The position numbers were made by a program, and so were the translations under genes. DNA of 64,000 nucleotides from the IMG/VR virus record IMGVR_UViG_3300022821_000014, positions 1-64,000 of that record; one strand, 5' to 3'. This document shows, in pieces, positions 42,599 through 49,769 of this stretch (the stretch's first letter is position 1; the number at the start of each line of letters is the position of its first letter). The DNA comes from a virus. The notes beneath the pieces were generated by a model. That model had not been told where the DNA came from and did not search any database. It saw nothing but the letters and a program-made list of their open reading frames with translations.

Positions 42599-43325
42599 AC
42601 TTGCGAATTCGAATCCTAGTGTCTGGAGTAACGCAAGGGTCTCCAAACATGACACCGATCTTCTGACGTTGTTGGTTAATGAGAAGGAAGAGGACATTTT
42701 GGTTACCAATAATATTGACGATTTTACGCATGCCTTTACCTAACACACGGGCTTGGAGGCCAATCGTGTTAGAGTCATAATCGCCCTCAAGCTCAGCTTT
42801 AGGAGACGAGGCGGCAATAGAATCCCACACGATTGTTACTGGAACATTCTTTTGCATAGCACGAGCCTTAAGGATCGTTGATTCAGCAATTTTGAAAATT
42901 TCTTCCGTGCACGCTGTCTGACAAAAGATGAAACGGTTACTTACGTCGATACCAATTGCACTAAGGTTATCAAGGCTAGTGGCGTTTTCCGTATCTATGT
43001 AAACAACTATTCCTCCCATCTTCTGGGTCGCCTTAGAGGCTTCGAAAGCAATGTGTGATTTGCCGCTTGATGTTGGCCCCTGAATTTCTACAATCCTACC
43101 TTCTGGAAAGCCCCCGACTGCTTGGTTTGCAATGATCGCATCAAGCTGTCGTGAGCCTGTGCTAATCCATCGTTTGATATTTGTTGGGGCGTCATCGGTA
43201 GAAAGATTGAAAGCGATATTCTCGCCGTTCTCCTTGTTCAACTGCTTAATAAGGTCAGTTGTAAAGTCATCACCCATGTCATCTGCACTGGCGGTGTCTG
43301 TTGTTGTTTTTTTCTTTTTGGCCAC
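42591..43325 (-). CDS. recA: RecA N-terminal piece ending in a 14-residue N-intein
   Basis: A GTG start at 43325 follows AGAGG. The 244-residue product includes an acidic N-terminal segment and Walker A GPTSSGKS (about 80-87). VVYIDTENA is the strand with the catalytic Glu-type residue, TIVWDSIAA is Walker B, and INQQRQKIGVMFGDP leads up to the L2 loop. It then reads CVTPDTRIRIRKYV and stops. The natural RecA sequence would continue TTTPGG, which is found in the separate C-piece. Together the exteins give 413 residues, close to T4-like and bacterial RecA core lengths. Confidence 0.87.
   Translation of the reverse strand: MAKKKKTTTDTASADDMGDDFTTDLIKQLNKENGENIAFNLSTDDAPTNIKRWISTGSRQLDAIIANQAVGGFPEGRIVEIQGPTSSGKSHIAFEASKATQKMGGIVVYIDTENATSLDNLSAIGIDVSNRFIFCQTACTEEIFKIAESTILKARAMQKNVPVTIVWDSIAASSPKAELEGDYDSNTIGLQARVLGKGMRKIVNIIGNQNVLFLLINQQRQKIGVMFGDPCVTPDTRIRIRKYV
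42594..42635 (-). mobile_element. Very short N-intein of the split RecA intein
   Basis: Fourteen residues from Cys231 of the N-piece (CVTPDTRIRIRKYV) form intein block A. They are followed directly by a TAG stop. Most natural split inteins have an N-half near 90-120 residues, so this is exceptionally short. The adjacent endonuclease begins within the same bases in another frame. Confidence 0.75.
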
Positions 43326-43383
43326 GGTACCTCTTGTCTTTAATTGTAGCTGTGCCCATTAATTGATTAAACAGGCTTAGACG

Positions 43384-43408
43384 AAAAAAGGCCAGCGTTA
43401 GCTGGCCT
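43384..43408 (-). terminator. Intrinsic terminator after the SSB gene
   Basis: The stem GGCCAGC / GCTGGCC with a four-base loop is followed on the minus strand by TTTTTT. It lies 25 bases after the SSB stop and before the recA N-piece, separating the SSB transcript from recA. Confidence 0.88.
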
Positions 43409-43432
43409 TCTTCGTTTTAAAGGAGCGGGGAC

Positions 43433-44311
43433 TTAGAAAACAGTACCAACGTCATCATCCAAGTCGGCGAATGCATCTTCAATGCTCTTCACCGTGTTGG
43501 AGTGTTCCTTATCTCGATCGGCACCCTTAGAAGCATTGTGATCCTTGCCTGTGCCCAGTTCCTTGCTCTCGGTATCCTCCTCACCGTCATCTCCAGCTGT
43601 TTTAGCAAGGAAGTTCTCAACCGTTTGCTGAAGCTGCTCAGGGTTACGAACCTGACCCTTGAAGTAAGCCTCAAGGTCTGGTACGGATGCGACAAGAGCG
43701 TCGACGTCCTTTTTTCCCTTGGCGAGCCTTGTGGGCTTGCGGCGAGGAGTCAGGTTGTAGTTCTTGACTTTCCACTTGCCGAACATCTTACCAGAGTCTT
43801 CTACGTCAAGAGTGAAATCAAATCCGTTCTCAGCATCCATCATGTCCTCATCGGCATAATCAGGGTGAGCAAGAATAGAGTAAATGTCCTTGAGGATCTT
43901 GGAGTTCAACTCCCAAATCTGAACGCCCCGATCCTCTTCTCCACGCACAACAATAGGTGCATAAAAGCGATCCTTTGGACGCAGGTTGTTCATAAGACGC
44001 CAGGTCTCACGTGTATTCTCTTTACGAAGCTCATTGATAAGGTCGAAGATTGGGTCTTCTAGCTGATACTGAGCGGGGGATACGAAACGGCGCTCAGAAA
44101 GCTCCTTGTTGTCGTAATAAGACACTTCCTCGAAAGGTTGACCCTGTCGATCGGTGTAGGGCATGAAACGAATTTCATAACTGTTTTTACTGCCATCCGC
44201 AAGTAGTGAAGGCTTGAACCAGGTGAGTTTCACTCGGTCACTTTTGCCCCCGTTGCGGCCACCAGAAAGGTCAGCGATTTTTTGTTTGATTGCATCAAGA
44301 TTATATGCCAT
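43433..44311 (-). CDS. 32: Single-stranded DNA-binding protein, gp32-like
   Basis: The 292-residue protein follows the T4 gp32 plan. There is a basic N-terminus with Lys/Gly (KQKIADLSGGRNGGKSDRVK). A central OB-fold-like region (SYEIRFMPYTDRQGQPF through WKVKNYNLTPRRKP) binds ssDNA. A long acidic, Ser/Lys-rich tail ends FADLDDDVGTVF, the type that recruits replication partners. The zinc Cys of T4 gp32 are not obvious. It ends at a strong terminator and has RecA downstream. Confidence 0.8.
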   Translation of the reverse strand: MAYNLDAIKQKIADLSGGRNGGKSDRVKLTWFKPSLLADGSKNSYEIRFMPYTDRQGQPFEEVSYYDNKELSERRFVSPAQYQLEDPIFDLINELRKENTRETWRLMNNLRPKDRFYAPIVVRGEEDRGVQIWELNSKILKDIYSILAHPDYADEDMMDAENGFDFTLDVEDSGKMFGKWKVKNYNLTPRRKPTRLAKGKKDVDALVASVPDLEAYFKGQVRNPEQLQQTVENFLAKTAGDDGEEDTESKELGTGKDHNASKGADRDKEHSNTVKSIEDAFADLDDDVGTVF

Positions 44312-44346
44312 GTGTATTTCCTATTTGTTTCTATTGTTTGTGTTTA

Positions 44347-45153
44347 TTATTTGGTTGCGCAAACATCATGCTTGCGTGTCATGTAGAATTTACCCATGGT
44401 TTTTGGGTAAACATACTTTTTAATTTTCGTGCTAAGATTATTCCCACTGTATTTCAACTCATAACATTGGGCAGTCTTTATTTTGTACGGTCTTTTATTG
44501 GGAATGCCAGTATTCTCGGTTAACTGGCGTTGTAACTCTTTCAAGAAATCTTGTGAGGCAGACGCAATTTGCAGTCCTAATGTTGGCGTAACACCTTCTC
44601 TGTTTCTAATAAACCAGCAACCATCTCCATCAATAAACCCTCTGATATAATGTGGGTAAAAAGATTCTTTCAGATTGGGCCAGGACAAATTGTGAGTTTT
44701 TTGTGGTGTCACCCCATAACAAGATAAATCAGACTTTAATCTTCTGCTGCTGACTTCAAAAGTCGAATAAGGTCCGTACGTTCTGACCTTATTTTCTGCC
44801 TCTAATTCTTCTCTAAGGTATTCTAACAAATATGCATCTTCATTTTTCAGTGTCAATTTAATTGCATTGCGTTTCGTTGAAACACATCCATCGGCTGCCA
44901 ACAATCCTAGAAAGTAAGCTTTGGAAGGTGTGTTAATATGTGAAAAATATTTTTGATTGACCTTGTTGGACCTGGGTCCAGGTGAACGTAATTTACGGTT
45001 GTGTTTTGTCAGTAACCATCTGACCCAGGATAAACTCTTGTTGAAATATTTGGCTGTCTTAGACACACCTTCGACAAGGTATTTTTTATACACCTCATCA
45101 GGATTATAAGCCATTCGTTGTCTGTTCCATTCCTTTCTATAAGTATGGTTCAT
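44347..45153 (-). CDS. LAGLIDADG homing endonuclease (free-standing)
   Basis: Two LAGLIDADG motifs are visible in the 268-residue product: AYFLGLLAADGCVST and YIRGFIDGDGCWFI. The second Gly-Asp-Gly-Asp-Gly form carries the catalytic acids. Both motifs in one chain indicate a monomeric enzyme. The N-terminal ~75 residues (VEGVSKTAKYFNKSLSWVRW) form a helix-turn-helix-like DNA-binding segment. The start is taken at the Met at 45153; the frame extends to 45234. It stands alone between SSB and the tiny-ORF cluster, not in an intron or intein. Confidence 0.85.
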   Translation of the reverse strand: MNHTYRKEWNRQRMAYNPDEVYKKYLVEGVSKTAKYFNKSLSWVRWLLTKHNRKLRSPGPRSNKVNQKYFSHINTPSKAYFLGLLAADGCVSTKRNAIKLTLKNEDAYLLEYLREELEAENKVRTYGPYSTFEVSSRRLKSDLSCYGVTPQKTHNLSWPNLKESFYPHYIRGFIDGDGCWFIRNREGVTPTLGLQIASASQDFLKELQRQLTENTGIPNKRPYKIKTAQCYELKYSGNNLSTKIKKYVYPKTMGKFYMTRKHDVCATK

Positions 45154-45259
45154 TGGGTCGAAATTGACCAATTCTAAGCGTCCGAGATGAAGATTTATCT
45201 TCAATGATTTCAAGTACTTACGCACTGCAAGCAATTTATTTTGGCCATGTTTTCGAGTG

Positions 45260-45409
45260 TTAAATTGACGCAGAATTGAGGGAAGTTTTACTACTTATGT
45301 GCAAGTTTGTAAGTTTGAGTACCGCTTCTTTAATAGCTACATTCAGTGTGAGTTTGACTACCACCAGACGATACTTCATGATAAGTTTTTGTGCTTCCTT
45401 CACTGTCAT
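45260..45409 (-). CDS. Tiny helical protein, 49 aa (repeat family)
   Basis: ATG overlaps the previous stop (TGATG). The peptide begins MTVKEAQKLIMKYRLVVVKL, the shared T-V-x-E-A-x-K-L-I start of this small family. The rest is hydrophobic and helical. Function unknown; it belongs with the two neighbours as a tandem group. Confidence 0.5.
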   Translation of the reverse strand: MTVKEAQKLIMKYRLVVVKLTLNVAIKEAVLKLTNLHISSKTSLNSASI

Positions 45410-45558
45410 CACAATTTCCTCTTCCACTCAGGCCATGAGGCAACCTGTTGCTTCGCTTTTTCGCTAGCGGAAATGATATCCTTGAGATAATATACCCTGC
45501 GCCAGGCGACCCTTGACTTATATCGGGCTATCAACTTCTTACAATCAGCGGGGTTCAT
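45409..45558 (-). CDS. Tiny basic protein, 49 aa (repeat family)
   Basis: The peptide starts MNPADCKKLIARYKSRVAWR. The KKLIARYKS segment is almost identical to RKLIARYKSS in the capsid-segment-like protein at 17732-17977. It ends EKAKQQVASWPEWKRKL and is coupled to the next ORF. Strongly basic; nucleic-acid or protein binding possible. Confidence 0.5.
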   Translation of the reverse strand: MNPADCKKLIARYKSRVAWRRVYYLKDIISASEKAKQQVASWPEWKRKL

Positions 45559-45646
45559 ACATTTTTACCATATTGCTGGCTGCCTTGACAAGTTCCCAGT
45601 ATCTGGTGTAGTACGTGATCAGCTTTCTACAGTCAGTCTTAGTCAA
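45545..45646 (-). CDS. Tiny protein, 33 aa (repeat family)
   Basis: A TTG start at 45646 lies over the stop of the HD gene. The peptide starts MTKTDCRKLITYYTRYWELV, matching the family's T-x-x-D-C-R-K-L-I start. It overlaps the next ORF by 14 bases. The non-ATG start lowers confidence. Confidence 0.4.
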   Translation of the reverse strand: MTKTDCRKLITYYTRYWELVKAASNMVKMYEPR

Positions 45647-46247
45647 TAACGGAAGTCTTACCAGACGCCTGCATGCAAGCAACTCGAACGGCTGTCTGAA
45701 GAACAACGGACAACATTGGAGATTCGTACAACTCTGAGGAGTACATTTGGTTCATGTGCCCAAGACTAGAAATTGCGTGCACTTCTTCTTCTGTGAGAAG
45801 AACTCTGGAGGAGTTTAACCACCAAAGCGAACGTTGAGTTGGATGCATCTTTGGGAGATTGGTATTCAACTCGTACATCATGCCCTTGTTGCGGTGCCAG
45901 TCACTTTCCTGCTCGACATAGTGGTCTTCTTCCTGATTGCCGATTTTACCTAGGTCGTGAAAAAGGCACGTAACAATCAAACTATCTGCTGATAACTTGG
46001 ACCCGAAAACCCTGTTAAGGTCTTTCGCAAGCTTGAGTACATTCAAGCTGTACTCAACAAGCCCACCTGGGTAGGCACCGACGAATTCAAGACGTGTAGA
46101 GGCTGGCGCAGCTGCCAGCCGTTCTTTTACTTCATCACAGAGTGAAAGAAGTTCAGTTTTCACATCTTCGTTTTTAATGCGACCAACTAGGCTCATATAA
46201 AGTTCCCAATTGGATTCAAGTCTTGCGACCAATTTATCGTGGCTCAT
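45639..46247 (-). CDS. HD-domain phosphohydrolase-like protein
   Basis: The start at 46247 follows AGAGG seven bases upstream. The 202-residue protein has LIVTCLFHDLGKIG (HD motif) preceded by a His-containing helix, and later HRNKG and HPTQ-like His residues that could complete the metal site. HD enzymes hydrolyse nucleotides such as ppGpp, dNTPs or nucleoside monophosphates. The gene sits beside replication genes, so a nucleotide role is plausible but unproven. Confidence 0.65.
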   Translation of the reverse strand: MSHDKLVARLESNWELYMSLVGRIKNEDVKTELLSLCDEVKERLAAAPASTRLEFVGAYPGGLVEYSLNVLKLAKDLNRVFGSKLSADSLIVTCLFHDLGKIGNQEEDHYVEQESDWHRNKGMMYELNTNLPKMHPTQRSLWWLNSSRVLLTEEEVHAISSLGHMNQMYSSELYESPMLSVVLQTAVRVACMQASGKTSVID

Positions 46248-46306
46248 TTTGTTTCCTCTCAACAACTACAAGGTAGCAATGCCGATTAGACTCATAAACC
46301 AAGTTA

Positions 46307-46393
46307 CTAAAGAATTTTTTTCCAAGAAACAGGAACGTTATCGGGGCATTCAGATAAAACTATGTCATCAGACATGCCGCTTATCTTAAACAT
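46307..46393 (-). CDS. Possible 28-aa micropeptide
   Basis: ATG 46393 to TAG 46307, in the 157-base gap before the HD gene. The peptide contains SDDIVLSECPDNVPVSWKK. Codon composition looks coding, but there is no clear Shine-Dalgarno. It may be real or a chance frame. Confidence 0.3.
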   Translation of the reverse strand: MFKISGMSDDIVLSECPDNVPVSWKKIL

Positions 46394-46403
46394 GTTCTAT
46401 CTC

Positions 46404-47039
46404 TCAGTCTAATGAGGCGGCGAGGTATCCGACGACAAAGCCAACCGCAGCTGCACCAACTACTACAAGTCCCCACTGGAGTATTTCACCAAAATCTGTA
46501 TTCCAGAATCCTCCATTGCGTTCTTCTACATAACTTTCGTGTATTTGGATGCGTCGTTCTACTTCACGTTCTAGACCAGCAATGATTACATCGGCCTGAC
46601 GTCGGTCAGAAGTTACCCTTAGTCTCAGCTGACCCACTTCAAGCCTCAAACGGTTCCAGTCAGATTCACGTTGACGTTGCAAAGCTGCTTCTGCTCGACT
46701 GCGTGCCGCTTCTGCTTCGGCGATTAGGTAAGCTACCGCTGATGGATTTAGGAGTACTCCTGGCCATGGCGCCACCTCACCTCTTTGCAGGTACGTCTGG
46801 CGTTCGCCTCGTAAGCCATTTGAAAGTTGTGCAGGGGGTAGTTCAACTTCCTCAAGTGGAGCAAGTGTTAAATCAAGCTCAGGCCAATCAATTGTTGCAC
46901 GAACAGTATCCTCTGTAGAATCCTCTGTAACCTCCTCAGAAGCCCCAGACTCTTCTTGGGCGTATGCACCAGAAGAATTTAGACCAAGGGTTAGGAAAAC
47001 GCTAAAAGCGACTATGGTAGTTATCTTATGCATGTTCAT
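46404..47039 (-). CDS. Exported membrane protein with coiled coil
   Basis: The 211-residue protein has a signal peptide (KITTIVAFSVFLTLGLNSSG, cleavage near AYA-Q), an acidic linker and a Pro/Leu-rich part. An Arg/Glu coiled coil (AEAEAARSRAEAALQRQRES) follows, and a C-terminal transmembrane segment (WGLVVVGAAAVGFVVGYLAA). It overlaps the spanin-like gene by four bases (ATGA). Exported, membrane-bound and coiled, it may cooperate in lysis or superinfection control; no family recognised. Confidence 0.55.
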   Translation of the reverse strand: MNMHKITTIVAFSVFLTLGLNSSGAYAQEESGASEEVTEDSTEDTVRATIDWPELDLTLAPLEEVELPPAQLSNGLRGERQTYLQRGEVAPWPGVLLNPSAVAYLIAEAEAARSRAEAALQRQRESDWNRLRLEVGQLRLRVTSDRRQADVIIAGLEREVERRIQIHESYVEERNGGFWNTDFGEILQWGLVVVGAAAVGFVVGYLAASLD

Positions 47040-47449
47040 TCCGAAGGAATCCCGAAAGTGTTAGTAACAGCCCCTGTGAGAGTTGTTGGGTCCCTATCGT
47101 GTCTGCGCACAATTTGAGTTTGCGTATTATCACGGGTGTCGTCGATTTGACCAAGAACCTCCTTGAACTCAGTCTCAAGCCTATTCTGCTCTACTAAATA
47201 CTCTTGCAGGAGCCTCGCTTGTTCAATCCGCTCTTCTTCAACAATTAGTCTCAATTCTTTGATTTGCTGCTGGTGATCCCTAGATTCCTGGTGATACTGC
47301 TCCAACAGATTTTTATATGACTTAGTTTGATCAAACTGTGAGAATGCACTAGCCGTAAGAAGGCAGACACCAATCACAATAAGAATTGTTAACCAGTTCT
47401 TCTTGACCCAGTCCCAGACTGCGCCGAAGAACTTCTTAAGTTTTTCCAT
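47036..47449 (-). CDS. i-spanin-like (Rz-type) membrane protein
   Basis: The 137-residue product has a basic N-terminus, one transmembrane helix (about 19-36, NWLTILIVIGVCLLTASAF) and a long periplasmic coiled coil (YHQESRDHQQQIKELRLIVE). It ends DPTTLTGAVTNTFGIP, which resembles the C-terminal tail of Rz-type proteins from other large phages. Inner-membrane spanins pair with an outer-membrane partner to fuse the membranes at lysis. A lipoprotein partner was not identified next to it. Confidence 0.55.
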   Translation of the reverse strand: MEKLKKFFGAVWDWVKKNWLTILIVIGVCLLTASAFSQFDQTKSYKNLLEQYHQESRDHQQQIKELRLIVEEERIEQARLLQEYLVEQNRLETEFKEVLGQIDDTRDNTQTQIVRRHDRDPTTLTGAVTNTFGIPSE

Positions 47450-47458
47450 GAATAAACC

Positions 47459-47794
47459 CTAGTTTAACCCGTACTTCTTCTCTTCGGAGTGTACGGTCAA
47501 CTTGGGTGTGTTGTCTGTCTGTTGTTCAAATTGATCAATGGTGTACATCAATTCTTCTGCGAGTGTCGAGCAGTTTACAACTTGTTCATTTAACAGCTCG
47601 ACCCTGTCAATCAAGGTTGAAACCTTCATGCTTAAATTGCTTACGAGTGTAGTCAGGTCTAGATAGTTTTTGTCGGGTTCCTCCTGAGAGATCTTTGTAA
47701 ACGCCTTTTGGTGTATTGAGGCGTCCTTTTCGGAACTTCTGGCATCTTCCAAGATTGTCTCTAGGGCTTCGGTTAGTTTCGTTTTGAACGACAT
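47459..47794 (-). CDS. Hypothetical coiled-coil protein, 111 aa
   Basis: Not recognised. It is predicted to be almost all helix, with heptad-like SNLSMKVSTLIDRVELLNEQ and a charged C-terminus. Positioned between spanin-like and RHH-like genes. Confidence 0.5.
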   Translation of the reverse strand: MSFKTKLTEALETILEDARSSEKDASIHQKAFTKISQEEPDKNYLDLTTLVSNLSMKVSTLIDRVELLNEQVVNCSTLAEELMYTIDQFEQQTDNTPKLTVHSEEKKYGLN

Positions 47795-47796
47795 GG

Positions 47797-48111
47797 CTAA
47801 ACTCCATTTTTATTATTCTCCTTGAGGCGGTCCTCAATGAGCTTATATAACAACTCGGCATCATGCTGGTTAGCACGATGTCTTCCCGAGTTCGTTTGCT
47901 TATGTGTAAGTGCCTCATCCATAAATTGTGACACTCTATCGTCCCTTAAAGAAACAAGCTCAACAACATAAGTCAAAAATTGTTGAGGCGTAAGACCTCT
48001 CTTGAAGAGCACCTTGCGAAGCTCTTTTAAAGAATCAGAATCGAAATCAAGGACGATTTTCGTCTTTTTGATGGACACTTTAGCCTCCAACGGGGCCAGT
48101 GACACCTGCAC
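47797..48111 (-). CDS. Hypothetical protein with RHH-like segment, 104 aa
   Basis: The pattern IKKTKIVLDFDSDSLKELRK (strand then helix) and LTPQQFLTYVVELVSLRDD (second helix) resembles ribbon-helix-helix DNA-binding proteins. The C-terminus is charged and helical. It overlaps the Gly-Asp repeat protein gene. A regulator role is tentative. Confidence 0.45.
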   Translation of the reverse strand: MQVSLAPLEAKVSIKKTKIVLDFDSDSLKELRKVLFKRGLTPQQFLTYVVELVSLRDDRVSQFMDEALTHKQTNSGRHRANQHDAELLYKLIEDRLKENNKNGV

Positions 48112-48745
48112 GTGGCTCAGGGTTTTGTGGCAAGTTCTGAGAACTTACCTCATCTTCCGTTGGCCTAAGGTCGTAGCTTGTGTCAAGAATCTCCATCATT
48201 TCTTTTGCTGTTCTCTCATCGTAGTTACTCTGAACATACTTTTCAGCACGGTTCAGGATCAGTGTGTTTAGATCAATCAGTGATGGAAGGTTATTAGTAA
48301 GCCTCGCCACGCTTCTTGTAAAGTCTTGTAGGTTGATCTTAGGGGTGTTTATAACTGGTTGTTCGCCAGCACCTGCGTCTTCACCATCTGCGGCTGGGTC
48401 TTCTTCGCCTAGATCACCACCTAGATCACCACCTAGGTCACCACCCAAATCCCCTCCGAGGTCAAGGCCGCCTTCTGCGTCAGCTTCGTCGTCAACTGGT
48501 TCTTCATCTTGTTCAAGCAGGAAATCAACAAGTGAGTCAACATTTGCCGATTCGAACATTTCAGAGGTAGGAATAGCTTCACGTTCATATTGAACGAAGT
48601 ACCGATCGATTGCTTGGTCCAACGAAAAAGCCTTGTCAGCCACACTTGCAAAATCCTGCATGGCTTCTGGGCGTTCTTGTGGTTGATATTCTTTTAGTAA
48701 GCTCTCAAGCAACACTTCAAGATTGTTTTTGTTTTTCTTGCGCAT
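48080..48745 (-). CDS. Acidic Gly-Asp repeat protein with tag-like N-terminus
   Basis: The 221-residue product starts KKNKNNLEVLLESLLKEYQP, like the tag. It then has LSLDQ-type helices and a five-fold repeat of G-G-D-L (about residues 94-113), and acidic EEDPAADGEDAG. The C-terminal half (INLQDFTRSVARLTNNLPSL) is helical. The low-complexity acidic middle may be a flexible linker or scaffold-like part. It lies directly after the SOD-domain gene. Confidence 0.5.
   Translation of the reverse strand: MRKKNKNNLEVLLESLLKEYQPQERPEAMQDFASVADKAFSLDQAIDRYFVQYEREAIPTSEMFESANVDSLVDFLLEQDEEPVDDEADAEGGLDLGGDLGGDLGGDLGGDLGEEDPAADGEDAGAGEQPVINTPKINLQDFTRSVARLTNNLPSLIDLNTLILNRAEKYVQSNYDERTAKEMMEILDTSYDLRPTEDEVSSQNLPQNPEPRAGVTGPVGG
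48409..48468. repeat. Five 12-bp tandem repeats
   Basis: Imperfect units of the form CTAGATCACCAC encode the G-G-D-L repeats in the gene on the minus strand. The first three are nearly identical, the last two diverged. Likely grew by slippage. Confidence 0.75.
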
Positions 48746-49668
48746 CAGTAACGCTCCTCTTCTGGACGTACTGGTGAGGGTGTTTCAGGTCCTGGAGGCG
48801 TCGTTGGTGGAACGTCGACCTCCCCTGAAGTGGTCACTTGATCGATAGGCGGACTCATAGCATTGTCGAGCATTTCCTGTGGAACTGCATTATACACAGG
48901 CTTAATCATGAAAAGTGCATCCAGATCACATCTTTCAGCAAGCGCCATACGAGCTTCAACCACGTTCCAGTTGATTTCACGCATCATTGCAACTATGTAA
49001 TCATTTTTGTCATTTTCGTAATCGCAAATGTAAGCATGCTCCCACATGTCCATCACGAGAACAGGTACAGCACCTAGCGGAATGCCAATGTTGTGTGAGT
49101 CAATCACGACATTCATGTAGGTGTTTTTGTAAGGCTCGTAAACCAATACAGCCCAACCACTTTTTGCTGACCTACAAGCTGCCATAAAGTTGAACTGCCA
49201 ATTCTCAAAGGTGCCAAAGTCTCTTGCAAGCCTCATATATGGCAATGCGTCCACACTGATTTCTGATGCTCTATCAGCGACGTTGTGAAAGTAAAGTTCA
49301 TGAAGCTTGATTGAATTCAAGTTATAGTTTTCGTCAACCTTCAGGGAACGATACTCAGAAGAGTTGGAATTCGCCTCATGTTTGCCAGCCCCGTCAAGCG
49401 CCGAGCTTGATTTGTTGAAAGTGTCAACGTAAGAGTTATAAAGCTGTTGGTGTACTCGTTTAGTAACTTCCGACAATGATTCTGTGTTTAAAGTAAAGGC
49501 CTGTGGTATTGCCACTAGTGCTTCTTTGATTACTCTTTTGGCGGTCTTCACAGACTCCACTAAATTTGTGGTTGGCCTGGCCACTTCTTTTTTCGTGTAT
49601 TCAGGTAGCTTTCCTGACCTCTGAAGAGAGTCACGGATAGCACCGTTGATGATTTGCTTCAAATCCAT
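48745..49668 (-). CDS. Fe/Mn superoxide dismutase-domain protein
   Basis: The start at 49668 gives 307 residues. After a tag-like N-terminus (DLKQIINGAIRDSLQRSG) the protein matches an iron/manganese superoxide dismutase. His73 lies in RVHQQLYNSYV and His123 in KLHELYFHNV. DMWEHAYICDYENDK (207-221) is the diagnostic D-x-W-E-H-x-Y with metal ligands Asp207 and His211. WNVVEARM follows the last ligand region as in SODs. The ~50-residue N-terminal extension and Pro-rich C-tail (VPPTTPPGPETPSPV) are not in bacterial SODs. If active, it dismutates superoxide; a structural role is also possible. Confidence 0.75.
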   Translation of the reverse strand: MDLKQIINGAIRDSLQRSGKLPEYTKKEVARPTTNLVESVKTAKRVIKEALVAIPQAFTLNTESLSEVTKRVHQQLYNSYVDTFNKSSSALDGAGKHEANSNSSEYRSLKVDENYNLNSIKLHELYFHNVADRASEISVDALPYMRLARDFGTFENWQFNFMAACRSAKSGWAVLVYEPYKNTYMNVVIDSHNIGIPLGAVPVLVMDMWEHAYICDYENDKNDYIVAMMREINWNVVEARMALAERCDLDALFMIKPVYNAVPQEMLDNAMSPPIDQVTTSGEVDVPPTTPPGPETPSPVRPEEERY

Positions 49669-49769
49669 GGGAATTCTTTCGTTGCGCAACACGGTTAAGT
49701 ATGTGCAGCAATCCAAAAGAAAACCCTAGGAAGGCGCCTAAGCGTGGTGCCTAAGTTTTATTACAATAC

